Below are positions 5,980 to 11,912 of a stretch of 36,091 bases of DNA, in pieces. The DNA comes from Leptospira johnsonii (lineage in GTDB: Bacteria > Spirochaetota > Leptospiria > Leptospirales > Leptospiraceae): contig NZ_BFAY01000013.1 of NCBI RefSeq assembly GCF_003112675.1, positions 1-36,091 on the forward strand, in the 5' to 3' direction. The notes beneath the pieces were generated by a model that made no database searches, was not told the origin of the DNA, and saw only the letters and a program-made list of their open reading frames with translations. Positions within the stretch are counted from its first letter, which is position 1, and every line of letters begins with the position of its first letter. The position numbers were made by a program, and so were the translations under genes.

Positions 5980-6269
5980 TCCTCTCCTCCTTTTAAATAT
6001 GCCATGACTCTGTCGAATAGAGGGGTATCATTATCGTTTGTGTTGAATGCTTTATTTTTTAGGCCGCCAATGAATTCGATATACCAAATTGTATTGTCCA
6101 CTGAATCATATCTGGATGTAATATATTTAATACTCATATTCTTCCATTTAGGATAAAGCATCTTAATCGCCGTTCTTTCACCTTCATCGTAAAACTTGCC
6201 GTATTCGTGGAATGCCCTTGCAAACTCTACTATCTCTCTGAATTGATCTAAGGTAAGGCCGGTGGTCAT
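5976..6269 (-). CDS. Hypothetical protein
   Basis: 97 residues from ATG at 6269, chosen because it gives the 4-base ATGA overlap with the radical SAM stop; an in-frame ATG four codons earlier is possible. MTTGLTLDQFREIVEFARAF starts a helical domain, followed by SRYDSVDNTIWYIEF. Coupled to the radical SAM gene, so a partner role is possible but unproven. No family recognised. Confidence 0.65.
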   Translation of the reverse strand: MTTGLTLDQFREIVEFARAFHEYGKFYDEGERTAIKMLYPKWKNMSIKYITSRYDSVDNTIWYIEFIGGLKNKAFNTNDNDTPLFDRVMAYLKGGEE

Positions 6270-7111
6270 ATTTTTATCCATTGTTCATTATGCCGTCCGT
6301 ATTCGAATTTATCTTGAGATAATACTTTTCCATTTTCGGAATGCCCTCTTGTTATAGGATAATCATAAGAAATATTACCGTTTGCATAAAGATTTATACT
6401 TTCAACTTCTACATAATGGACATCCCAATAAACCACTTCAGAACCACATACTTCATATGTTGGCATGCCATAAATTTCTTTTATTTTTCTGCCTCCAAAA
6501 TATGCAATTGGATCCCCAACATGCGGCTGGCCATATGGTTCACGCAAATTGAATTTCTTAATTCCATATGTAGAAAGAATTTGAATCGTATTCAGGACAT
6601 CACCGTTTGAAAAATTTTCAGGTCCAAGGACTATATTCACCTTTAATTCAGAAAAATGATAAGTTGCTCCTAAAAATTTCTCAATATCGGGCATTATTCC
6701 CTTACCCATCATTTTAAGGTAGATGTCCGGCTCAGTGCTACATATAGTTATTGAACCTTTATTATAATATTTCAATAAATCATATTTAGAATATGCGGCC
6801 CCATTTGTGCGAACTCCCATTATTAATCCAGGAATTCTTTCATCTAATTTATAGCGCAATTGTTCTGTATATTTATATAAAAGAGGATCTGTATTCGATC
6901 CTGTGATATTTATTTCATAAATATTTTTTTCATTACATTCAATTAAGAATTGATCTAAATTTTTTAATGGAAATTTGTCCAAATTATTGAATGGATCTAA
7001 ATCCATCATATGCTGACCAATGCAAAAATAACACGATCTATTACAAGGGCCAGATAGATGTATATTTCCGAACCAATGTTGGAAATTCTTATCAGAATTT
7101 AAACATCCCAT
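6266..7111 (-). CDS. Radical SAM enzyme
   Basis: 281 residues from ATG at 7111 (GGAGG five bases upstream; a TTG four codons earlier is in frame). GPCNRSCYFCIGQ carries the canonical C-x3-C-x2-C cluster motif (C23, C27, C30) that ligates the 4Fe-4S cluster reducing S-adenosylmethionine. ITGSNTDPLL at about 70 fits the next beta strand of the radical SAM barrel, and GVRTNG fits another. The C-terminus lacks an obvious CxxC-rich SPASM domain; a single Cys lies in YEVCGSEVVYWDV. Substrate unknown: peptide, nucleoside or tRNA base are all possible. Such enzymes are uncommon in a genome this small. Placed just before the replication block. Confidence 0.82.
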   Translation of the reverse strand: MGCLNSDKNFQHWFGNIHLSGPCNRSCYFCIGQHMMDLDPFNNLDKFPLKNLDQFLIECNEKNIYEINITGSNTDPLLYKYTEQLRYKLDERIPGLIMGVRTNGAAYSKYDLLKYYNKGSITICSTEPDIYLKMMGKGIMPDIEKFLGATYHFSELKVNIVLGPENFSNGDVLNTIQILSTYGIKKFNLREPYGQPHVGDPIAYFGGRKIKEIYGMPTYEVCGSEVVYWDVHYVEVESINLYANGNISYDYPITRGHSENGKVLSQDKFEYGRHNEQWIKI

Positions 7112-7275
7112 ATTTTCCTCCAATCAGAGGAGCAGAAAATAAAAAAGGCTCCAAGCGCCCGCAGAAGTTCATACTGCCAGTCAATATAGAGTGCTTGAGG
7201 CTCTGTCACTGCAATTGTAAGGAACCCATGCTTTTGAGCGGATGCTATTAGTTTAGTAAGATTATAAGCTTTCAT
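7099..7275 (-). CDS. Small protein ending in the repeated LGAFFIFCSS segment
   Basis: 58 residues, MKAYNLTKLIASAQKHGFLT onward to FIFCSSDWRKIWDV. ATG at 7275 overlaps the upstream stop as ATGA; the stop lies 13 bases inside the radical SAM gene. The 30-bp repeat 7126-7155 encodes LGAFFIFCSS here. The same DNA could form an imperfect hairpin followed by TTTTTTATTTT, so translation of this ORF may control transcription into the radical SAM gene. No family recognised; a RiPP precursor role is conceivable only from adjacency. Confidence 0.6.
   Translation of the reverse strand: MKAYNLTKLIASAQKHGFLTIAVTEPQALYIDWQYELLRALGAFFIFCSSDWRKIWDV
7126..7155. repeat. 30-bp repeat, copy 2
   Basis: Identical to 5469-5498 except one base (T for C). 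Like copy 1 it ends close to the ribosome site of the next gene, here radical SAM. Minus strand arms AGCCTCAAGC (7202-7193) and GCTTGGAGCC (7156-7147) pair at 8 of 10 positions around a 36-base loop, followed by TTTTTTATTTT: a weaker terminator than copy 1. Confidence 0.9.
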
Positions 7276-7478
7276 TCTAAAACCAGATCTAGAAGCGCAT
7301 TTTCATATTCAAAAAAAGTCCCGTCATCATGCCATTGATGTAATTCGTATGGTCCATTGACAAAACCTTCTGTATTCATAATACCTACAATAGGCTGATC
7401 TAACTCCGGCCTTACTGCTATTATTTCTACATCAAAGCCGCCTTTTGTTTTTACTGTTTTACCTACTAAGTGATTCAT
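7272..7478 (-). CDS. Small hypothetical protein
   Basis: 68 residues from ATG at 7478 (ATGA overlap, GGAGG upstream). [20 protein letters not shown] then AVRPELDQPIVGIM and a Trp/Phe-rich C-terminus. The fold looks like a small beta barrel (alternating hydrophobics around GKTVKTKGG), as in SH3-like phage proteins, but this is a guess. Confidence 0.65.
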   Translation of the reverse strand: MNHLVGKTVKTKGGFDVEIIAVRPELDQPIVGIMNTEGFVNGPYELHQWHDDGTFFEYENALLDLVLE

Positions 7479-7630
7479 TTTAAACATCCTCCATTTTCAT
7501 GCCCTATTGTCTCAATCTTACAGAATGTAGCAGTGGACGGCCGCAATCTCTTATCGTTCTGCTCTGTTATCTCCCAGATGCCCCAAGCGGTGAGAAGGAA
7601 GAATATTATGATTAGTATTGTGTCATTCAT
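7475..7630 (-). CDS. Small membrane protein
   Basis: 51 residues: one N-terminal transmembrane helix ([16 protein letters not shown]), then a soluble tail with two Cys. ATGA overlaps on both sides. Function unknown; one of many one-helix proteins of this phage. Confidence 0.68.
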
Positions 7631-7800
7631 GGCATATACCTTACGGAAGCTAAGCCTTGTAAAACATATTCAAAATCTCCGCCATGAATCCAGAAAGTTC
7701 TACTAAAATTAGGAGTATAGTGTAATGTAATTTTCAATGTATCTTCATTTTCCCAAATAATCTCAAATACATCATTTGATAACAATTGATCTTTCTTCAT
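7627..7800 (-). CDS. Small hypothetical protein
   Basis: 57 residues from ATG at 7800, supported by GAGGAA upstream and an ATGA overlap with the previous stop (the frame extends 18 codons further but through that gene). [20 protein letters not shown] then a beta-rich part with [20 protein letters not shown]. No family recognised. Confidence 0.62.
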
Positions 7801-7940
7801 TTCCTCGGCTCCCTTTCTATCCCGTTCACTCTGTCTATCTCTAACCATACCCACATATCCGGTTCAGTTATACCTATCCACCATAATACAAACGCCGGGC
7901 CGGAGAGGATGTTGAGAAGTATTAGTTTAAGTAGTTTCAT
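7797..7940 (-). CDS. Small membrane protein
   Basis: 47 residues: [20 protein letters not shown] then [10 protein letters not shown], one hydrophobic segment of about 20 residues, then a charged C-terminus (REPRK). Short, well formed, ATGA overlaps on both sides. Unknown function. Confidence 0.65.
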
Positions 7941-8143
7941 TGTTTCAATTCCGTTCTATAATACACATCATGTCCCAGAAACTGGATTATTCCTTGAGCT
8001 AAATCCTCTAATTCATCTCTATTTAGCCTTTCTCCTGGACTTTCTGAAGGCCCCAATATTTCTATTTCAAATTGATTTTCATCTATTTCGGAAATCTTTA
8101 TTTCGGGGCCATATCCTAAACTTAATGTTCTACTTATTTTCAT
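7937..8143 (-). CDS. Small acidic hypothetical protein
   Basis: 68 residues with a strong AAGGAGAGGGAG ribosome site and ATGA overlaps on both sides. MKISRTLSLGYGPEIKISEI starts a beta-rich half; the second half is helical (RDELEDLAQGIIQFL). Unknown. Confidence 0.66.
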   Translation of the reverse strand: MKISRTLSLGYGPEIKISEIDENQFEIEILGPSESPGERLNRDELEDLAQGIIQFLGHDVYYRTELKQ

Positions 8144-8223
8144 CTCCCTCTCCTTCTCATATAATACAGATAATAGAATATATTCTGCAAGGCGTTTTCG
8201 TGTACCGGACAGTTATCGTTCAT
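8140..8223 (-). CDS. Microprotein (27 residues)
   Basis: MNDNCPVHENALQNIFYYLY then YMRRRGR. The only support is its exact fit between two ATGA overlaps; it might exist mainly to couple translation. One Cys, aromatic middle, basic end. Confidence 0.45.
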   Translation of the reverse strand: MNDNCPVHENALQNIFYYLYYMRRRGR

Positions 8224-8372
8224 TCGTATATCTCCCGAGCGCAGAACGGACAATACATATAATCCTCCCAATATATAGGCCAAACCCAAGGAGTATAACC
8301 GCAATCAGTTTCAAAGGTCATTTGCCCGTTATCTTCTTTCCCCTCAAAAGTCCATTTACATTGTTCGCTCAT
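8220..8372 (-). CDS. Zinc-ribbon microprotein
   Basis: 50 residues. C5 and C24 (DCGYTPW) plus the CPFC knuckle at 41-44 (MYCPFCAREIYE) give a four-Cys zinc site of the type seen in many tiny phage proteins. Trp-rich (W7, W29, W31, W35). ATGA overlaps on both sides. Confidence 0.65.
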   Translation of the reverse strand: MSEQCKWTFEGKEDNGQMTFETDCGYTPWVWPIYWEDYMYCPFCAREIYE

Positions 8373-8725
8373 TCTCCTATTGCCTCCAAAATTGCTCCTG
8401 CGATTGCGAGGTTTAGGAATGGGCTACAATGTGTATTTGTTCCGCCAATTCTATTAAACCAAAAGCCAAAATCCTCTCCACTAAAGAATAAATCATATTT
8501 TCCTATCTCTCCTGCCTTCGCAAGTAACGGCCCAGTCCATTCTGGTTCGAGGAAAGTGGGGAGTCCCGTAACGCTACCTGTAGAAGATAGCATCAATCCG
8601 GATTCTTTTGGTGTGGGCCCTATCCAAATTTCAATAATGGACCCAGAAGCAATTTTTCGAGTTTCTTTATGCCATTCCCAGATCTTTGTAGCTATTATTT
8701 CAGGAGTGAGATTAGAGGGGTTCAA
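8369..8725 (-). CDS. Hypothetical protein, Gly/Pro-rich
   Basis: 118 residues from a TTG start (TTGA overlap; GGAG eight bases upstream). Contains TPEIIATKIWEWHKETRKI then a sheet-rich section with GTNTHCSPFLNLAIAGAIL. The opening helix (EIIATKIWEW) resembles the N-terminus of the protein at 9475-9852, which belongs to the phage ABA-sandwich group; the C-terminal SPFLNLAIAGAILEAIG matches the way such domains end. It may be a divergent member of the same group. Low certainty. Confidence 0.62.
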   Translation of the reverse strand: MNPSNLTPEIIATKIWEWHKETRKIASGSIIEIWIGPTPKESGLMLSSTGSVTGLPTFLEPEWTGPLLAKAGEIGKYDLFFSGEDFGFWFNRIGGTNTHCSPFLNLAIAGAILEAIGE

Positions 8726-8901
8726 TCTAATATCTCCAAATTAAGTTCTTCTATTGATTTAACTTCTCCTCCGCCTTCATATTCCAAGGTTTTGGATTCT
8801 TCTATTTTGCGAATCGCTTGTTTTATATCCTTAGCGATAACTAAGAATGGATTGGCGAATGAGGAATTTTTACTTCCAAACATCACTTTAAACGGCTTCA
8901 T
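8722..8901 (-). CDS. Small hypothetical protein
   Basis: 59 residues: MKPFKVMFGSKNSSFANPFL then VIAKDIKQAIRKIEES, a strand-helix layout common in small phage proteins. ATGA overlap upstream, TTGA overlap downstream. No family recognised. Confidence 0.63.
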   Translation of the reverse strand: MKPFKVMFGSKNSSFANPFLVIAKDIKQAIRKIEESKTLEYEGGGEVKSIEELNLEILD

Positions 8902-9146
8902 TTCTTTTCTCCTTCTATCTTCTCACATTCAAGAGCGAGTCTTCGAATTGCAGAGCATGAATTTCGATCGAGTGCGTTCCACAACATTTGCGGGGTTAGT
9001 TTTTTGTCCGGTGGCCGACGTGCTGAAATTCTCCTACACAGTTCCGAACGTCCGTATTTATGGATAGCGGCGTTTATTACGGATAGGTAGTAGAAATGGA
9101 GGTCTTTTTGCAGACCCTCCGCTTGTTCAAAGTTTTTAATTTTCAC
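8898..9146 (-). CDS. Candidate helix-turn-helix regulator
   Basis: 82 residues, GTG start in a GTGA overlap. The stretch INAAIHKYGRSELCRRI followed by LTPQMLWNALDRNSCSAIRRLALE resembles a lambda-Cro type HTH (helix, turn, recognition helix, then a Trp-containing stretch), but the insertion RRPPDKK is unusual. Basic overall. Second gene after promoter 9410-9438, which carries a palindromic operator, so an autoregulatory repressor is an attractive but unproven reading. Confidence 0.5.
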   Translation of the reverse strand: MKIKNFEQAEGLQKDLHFYYLSVINAAIHKYGRSELCRRISARRPPDKKLTPQMLWNALDRNSCSAIRRLALECEKIEGEKK

Positions 9147-9403
9147 TTAAGAATCCCGCCTATAACAAATCCTTTACGGTAAGAGGATTTGCAATAATAC
9201 TCTAATTTCGCGGTTTTCTTTGGTATTGTTACCTCAGTAATTCTGGAATCCGTAAATTTACAAAGGATTGAATGCCATTTTTGGGCGGTTTTATAGCTTT
9301 CGCACTTTACTCCAACAACGTTCCCACATACATTTATTTCTAAATGAGGAATATTTAAACTTTTTAGAAGAGACTCGATTCTGGTTTGTTGCTCGCCGTT
9401 CAT
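9143..9403 (-). CDS. Hypothetical protein, probably from a leaderless mRNA
   Basis: 86 residues from ATG at 9403, beginning MNGEQQTRIESLLKSLNIPH. The ATG lies six bases after the -10 TATATT, exactly where transcription should start, and no ribosome site can exist upstream in the mRNA. An in-frame GTG at 9418 lies inside the promoter and is excluded. Four Cys residues; mixed alpha/beta character (LEINVCGNVVGVKCESYKTA). First gene of its operon; family not recognised. Confidence 0.68.
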   Translation of the reverse strand: MNGEQQTRIESLLKSLNIPHLEINVCGNVVGVKCESYKTAQKWHSILCKFTDSRITEVTIPKKTAKLEYYCKSSYRKGFVIGGILK

Positions 9404-9409
9404 ATTATT

Positions 9410-9438
9410 AATATACACTAATTTGTGTAATTTGTCAA
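9410..9438 (-). promoter_or_regulatory. Sigma70-type promoter with operator in the spacer
   Basis: Minus strand TTGACA (9438-9433), 17-base spacer, TATATT (9415-9410). The best consensus match in the window. The spacer contains a palindrome (9414-9429). It drives the genes from 9403 downward toward the radical SAM gene. Confidence 0.78.
9414..9429. promoter_or_regulatory. Palindromic operator
   Basis: TACACTAATTTGTGTA on the plus strand: 14 of 16 bases are symmetric. It lies between -35 and -10, so a bound protein would block RNA polymerase. A related site, TCCACGTTTTTGTGTA, matches at 12 of 16 positions and lies 41 bases upstream at 9455-9470. Confidence 0.6.
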
Positions 9439-9454
9439 CCCCTGAGATTAAAAA

Positions 9455-9470
9455 TCCACGTTTTTGTGTA
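9455..9470. promoter_or_regulatory. Second, degenerate operator-like site
   Basis: On the minus strand TACACAAAAACGTGGA, against TACACAAATTAGTGTA at 9414-9429. Spacing of 41 bases is close to four helical turns, compatible with cooperative binding. It sits just after the stop of the 9475-9852 gene. Confidence 0.35.
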
Positions 9471-9474
9471 AAAA

Positions 9475-9852
9475 TTACTCCGGATTATGTATCTTCTTCC
9501 ATGCTTCTATGAGAGCAGTGTTGAGGTTGGGGGCGGTTAAAACATCCTCCGGGTATTGTCCGTCTGCGTCGTTTATCACTTCGAAAACCCAAATTCTTCC
9601 ATCGGATAGAGGACTAATGCACCATTGTCTTTCGAAAAACAACGGAAACACTGCTTTTACAAGTGCGCCCGTGAAGGAATCGTCGGTGTAGAAGTCAGGG
9701 AGTAATTCAATCCATTCTCCTAACTCATTGACGACCCATACATCGGCCGGCTCAGTATAGCTGCCATGATCCATTTCATAATCGGGGCAATGCTCCCATT
9801 TTAAAATCTCTTTAGCTACATATTCTAAATCTTCTTGTGTTGGTTGAGTCAT
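9475..9852 (-). CDS. Phage ABA-sandwich domain protein
   Basis: 125 residues from ATG at 9852 (ATGA overlap; AGGAA upstream; an ATG two codons earlier is in frame). The C-terminal half reads CISPLSDGRIWVFEVIND then PNLNTALIEAWKKI, the layout of the phage ABA-sandwich family: an I-x-P-x-x-DG-x-W strand region, then a P-x-A-x-x-A-A-x-x-A-like closing helix. These small proteins are common in phages and of unknown function. Last gene of early block A. Confidence 0.6.
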   Translation of the reverse strand: MTQPTQEDLEYVAKEILKWEHCPDYEMDHGSYTEPADVWVVNELGEWIELLPDFYTDDSFTGALVKAVFPLFFERQWCISPLSDGRIWVFEVINDADGQYPEDVLTAPNLNTALIEAWKKIHNPE

Positions 9853-10085
9853 AAGCATTTCCTAATAATATCAAGATCGAATTTTTCAACTTCAGCCTTT
9901 TTAAGATCTTCTAATGTTATCCCGTTTTGGTTCATTATATATTTTACTATACTATCATGATGCCAAGTTCTTGAGACCTCCGCTAAGGCACATGCGAACC
10001 CTCTATAAAATGCGCCGTTTTCTTTCTTTATACAAGAGGAGTGCATTTTAACTAATTCCTCTTGCGATAACTCCGAAAGTTTCAT
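9849..10085 (-). CDS. Small helical hypothetical protein
   Basis: 78 residues, MKLSELSQEELVKMHSSCIK onward, all helical in character, with two Cys and GITLEDLKKAEVEKFD near the end. Overlaps both neighbours by ATGA. No family recognised. Confidence 0.66.
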   Translation of the reverse strand: MKLSELSQEELVKMHSSCIKKENGAFYRGFACALAEVSRTWHHDSIVKYIMNQNGITLEDLKKAEVEKFDLDIIRKCL

Positions 10086-10297
10086 AAAAGTTCCTCCAAT
10101 TTAAACTCCGCATCTTCCAATGCTTCTTCATATCCGTTCTCAAATAGAACCATATGGGAGTTGACCGTATATTGAGAGCAGCTCCGGATTAATTCTATAT
10201 CCTGCTCCCTAACCTTCCGCCCCATTGCGATCAACGCCGCTTCTATTGCCGGATTCCCATTACTAAACTCTTTTGCCAATTGTTCGATGGTGGTCAT
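10082..10297 (-). CDS. Small helical hypothetical protein
   Basis: 71 residues from ATG at 10297 (ATGA overlap with the previous stop; a TTG six codons upstream is less likely). MTTIEQLAKEFSNGNPAIEA begins like a helix-turn-helix but has no clear recognition helix; ends in an acidic helix (EEALEDAEFKLEELL). Confidence 0.64.
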   Translation of the reverse strand: MTTIEQLAKEFSNGNPAIEAALIAMGRKVREQDIELIRSCSQYTVNSHMVLFENGYEEALEDAEFKLEELL

Positions 10298-10596
10298 TCG
10301 TCTTTCCCCATCCAATAAAGATCATCGCCTGAATCCCAATTACGGTCTATTTCAAAATCACGAATATCTTTTACTAAAACTTGGAATTGTTTTTCGTCCA
10401 ATACTTGTGGGCTTAATCTTAAAGAGGCTCGTTCTCCGTAATTCAAGGCTATCTGCGGGTCTTTAAATTTTGCAGGCTCAGAGCTTGTATTTAAAGGTTG
10501 AAATCTATATTGTGTCCTTTTATTTTTTCTATAGGGGAATAGGCTTAAAAATTGGTTTTCTTTATATAGGCTCTCAGCGATTACAAAATAATCCAT
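10294..10596 (-). CDS. Hypothetical protein
   Basis: 100 residues, ATG at 10596 preceded by GGAGTGAGAAGAG. MDYFVIAESLYKENQFLSLF then a basic, Gln-rich middle (YRKNKRTQYRFQPL) and an acidic C-terminus (DIRDFEIDRNWDSGDD). Unknown. Confidence 0.65.
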   Translation of the reverse strand: MDYFVIAESLYKENQFLSLFPYRKNKRTQYRFQPLNTSSEPAKFKDPQIALNYGERASLRLSPQVLDEKQFQVLVKDIRDFEIDRNWDSGDDLYWMGKDE

Positions 10597-10602
10597 CTCT
10601 TC

Positions 10603-10794
10603 TCACTCCTCCGGTTCTTCTATAGGTCCGGCGTATTCGAAACCTTTTTCGAGTAAAAAGGGTAATCCATTTATCATAGCACAATATTGACCCTGATGCC
10701 TTTCTACTTCTACGATACGTCTAAGCCGCGGCATATCCGGATTGCGCCTCCAATACCATCCTGGCTTTACCGGAATTTCTTTAGTGTATTTCAT
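10603..10794 (-). CDS. Small hypothetical protein
   Basis: 63 residues from ATG at 10794, which overlaps the upstream stop as ATGA (the frame is open 15 codons further up, inside that gene). VKPGWYWRRNPDMPRLRRIV is a phrase typical of short phage proteins (KPGWYW). Ends acidic: GPIEEPEE. Unknown function. Confidence 0.63.
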   Translation of the reverse strand: MKYTKEIPVKPGWYWRRNPDMPRLRRIVEVERHQGQYCAMINGLPFLLEKGFEYAGPIEEPEE

Positions 10795-11054
10795 GGGAGG
10801 GCCTCGATTCTTTTTATACAGTCCTGAACTACATTCCAAGCCTCTCCGTTGGGTTCGTATTCGTCACGCTCGGTTTTTAATTCTGCCAAAATCTCTTCTG
10901 TTCTCTTCTTACGAGAGATTGGGTCTTGATCGAGTGCGCCTTGGATATAGCCAGAAAGCCAAGTGTCTCTTTTTGAATTAAAGAATGTCTTGCGGTTTTT
11001 ATGCAATTTATCATATACACCCCCGCCGATAGTTCTTATTTCCTTCTCATCCAT
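10791..11054 (-). CDS. Small charged hypothetical protein
   Basis: 87 residues with GGAGAGAAAGGAA upstream. MDEKEIRTIGGGVYDKLHKN then a long charged helix (SRKKRTEEILAELKTERDEY). Carries one copy of the dispersed 10-mer (ATCGAGTGCG on the plus strand, 10929-10938). Unknown. Confidence 0.65.
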   Translation of the reverse strand: MDEKEIRTIGGGVYDKLHKNRKTFFNSKRDTWLSGYIQGALDQDPISRKKRTEEILAELKTERDEYEPNGEAWNVVQDCIKRIEALP

Positions 11055-11068
11055 TTTCCTTTCTCTCC

Positions 11069-11215
11069 TTATGATTGCGATGCCTGTTGACTAAGGAACC
11101 CGAATATAAACTCGGACGCCCCGTTGCAAGTGCCACTCAGGCATTGACCCCCGAATTTGCCGCTCGGGAGAACACGGCTCGCAGGATATTTCCCCACTTG
11201 AACGCCAGATGCCAT
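11069..11215 (-). CDS. Possible small protein in a GC-rich island
   Basis: 48 codons: MASGVQVGKYPASRVLPSGK then FGGQCLSGTCNGASEFIFG and FLSQQASQS. No good ribosome site and no 4-base overlap, unlike its neighbours; base composition is clearly richer in G+C (over 50% by eye) than the flanks. Could be a transferred fragment or non-coding. Its stop is 14 bases before the next start. Confidence 0.35.
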   Translation of the reverse strand: MASGVQVGKYPASRVLPSGKFGGQCLSGTCNGASEFIFGFLSQQASQS

Positions 11216-11332
11216 TTTCAAAACTTAATCCTAATCATCAGCAAAGACTCGCGAATCTTAACGGCACTTGTCCGCTCTGAACTCGTCCCCAATGTTCCCC
11301 AAGAATTAACTAAGGGAACCTAAGTGACGGGG
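11216..11332. other. Intergenic stretch with a palindrome and a hairpin
   Basis: Longest non-coding gap in early block A. It holds AAGACTCGCGAATCTT (11244-11259), a 16-base palindrome broken at only one symmetric pair, and on the minus strand GTTCCC, a 14-base loop and GGGAAC, with no U-run after it. No promoter-like pair was seen. Similar sequences ACTAAGGAACCC and ACTAAGGGAACC flank the island at about 11090 and 11309. Confidence 0.4.
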
Positions 11333-11515
11333 CTATGCGCCCAATCGGTAATTAATATCTTCTATTAAATATTTCCGAATATGCCTGAAAATTTTCAGAT
11401 CTGCATAATCCTCGAATATTTCCTCTGCTATTAACCCGCTTCGTTTATGTGTAACCCTAAATAAAAAACACGCTCTTTTAAATGGGATATGAAATATCTC
11501 GTAATGGTAGTTCAT
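11333..11515 (-). CDS. Small basic hypothetical protein
   Basis: 60 residues from ATG at 11515 (ATGA overlap with the lipoprotein stop). Aromatic- and basic-rich: MNYHYEIFHIPFKRACFLFR then EDYADLKIFRHIRKYLIEDI. No signal peptide. Unknown. Confidence 0.62.
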   Translation of the reverse strand: MNYHYEIFHIPFKRACFLFRVTHKRSGLIAEEIFEDYADLKIFRHIRKYLIEDINYRLGA

Positions 11516-11706
11516 TGGCCACAAGCTAAAGGTTTGCCATCCATATCAACTAATAGGGTCAATATACTATGACTACTTGAACGCCAGTATTTAATGCCAT
11601 ACACGCATACAATATGATTCGCGTGCTCTATTTCCACATACTTTGAATTCTCTTGACAACATGTAAATAAAAAGCTCAAAATCAAAACTGCCCCTAATAC
11701 TCTCAT
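11512..11706 (-). CDS. Small lipoprotein
   Basis: 64 residues from ATG at 11706 (ATGA overlap, AAGGAGAAAGAGG upstream; the longer frame upstream is inside the neighbour). Signal peptide MRVLGAVLILSFLFTC with a lipobox LFTC; Cys16 would be lipidated. The mature part is under 50 residues with two more Cys. Fourth lipoprotein downstream of promoter 13428-13456. Candidate role: cell-surface change or superinfection exclusion, by analogy with small phage lipoproteins such as T5 Llp. Confidence 0.68.
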   Translation of the reverse strand: MRVLGAVLILSFLFTCCQENSKYVEIEHANHIVCVYGIKYWRSSSHSILTLLVDMDGKPLACGQ

Positions 11707-11912
11707 TCCTCTTTCTCCTTTAAAATAATCTCTCCGCTCTCGCTCCACTCATACTGAATGCTCATTTCCGCTTCTTCTTTATCGCGCCGCTCTCTTTCAG
11801 CTTGCTCCAATTCTTCAGTGTGCCTTTCATTAGCGTCACATTCCCTGTAATACTCCCATACTTGATTTTCAAGCCAGCGGTCGTGTCGAGTGTTGCCGAA
11901 ACAGCCGCTCAT
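11703..11912 (-). CDS. Small charged hypothetical protein
   Basis: 69 residues: MSGCFGNTRHDRWLENQVWE then a very charged helix (ELEQAERERRDKEEAEMS). Probably cytoplasmic. ATGA overlaps on both sides with lipoprotein genes. Unknown; possible coiled coil. Confidence 0.64.
   Translation of the reverse strand: MSGCFGNTRHDRWLENQVWEYYRECDANERHTEELEQAERERRDKEEAEMSIQYEWSESGEIILKEKEE

Noticed and set aside
7786..8262. 158-codon plus-strand ORF
   Set aside because: Antisense of five tightly packed minus-strand genes; hydrophobic Phe/Leu/Ser-rich translation without domain features.
8322..8744. 140-codon plus-strand ORF opposite several small genes
   Set aside because: It mirrors minus-strand genes whose starts and stops interlock by ATGA overlaps; the plus frame has low-complexity Ser/Phe/Pro composition typical of antisense reading.
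11075..11323. 82-codon plus-strand ORF over the GC-rich island
   Set aside because: It would be the only plus-strand gene, has no convincing ribosome site and no recognisable family; long open frames are expected by chance in a GC-rich patch.
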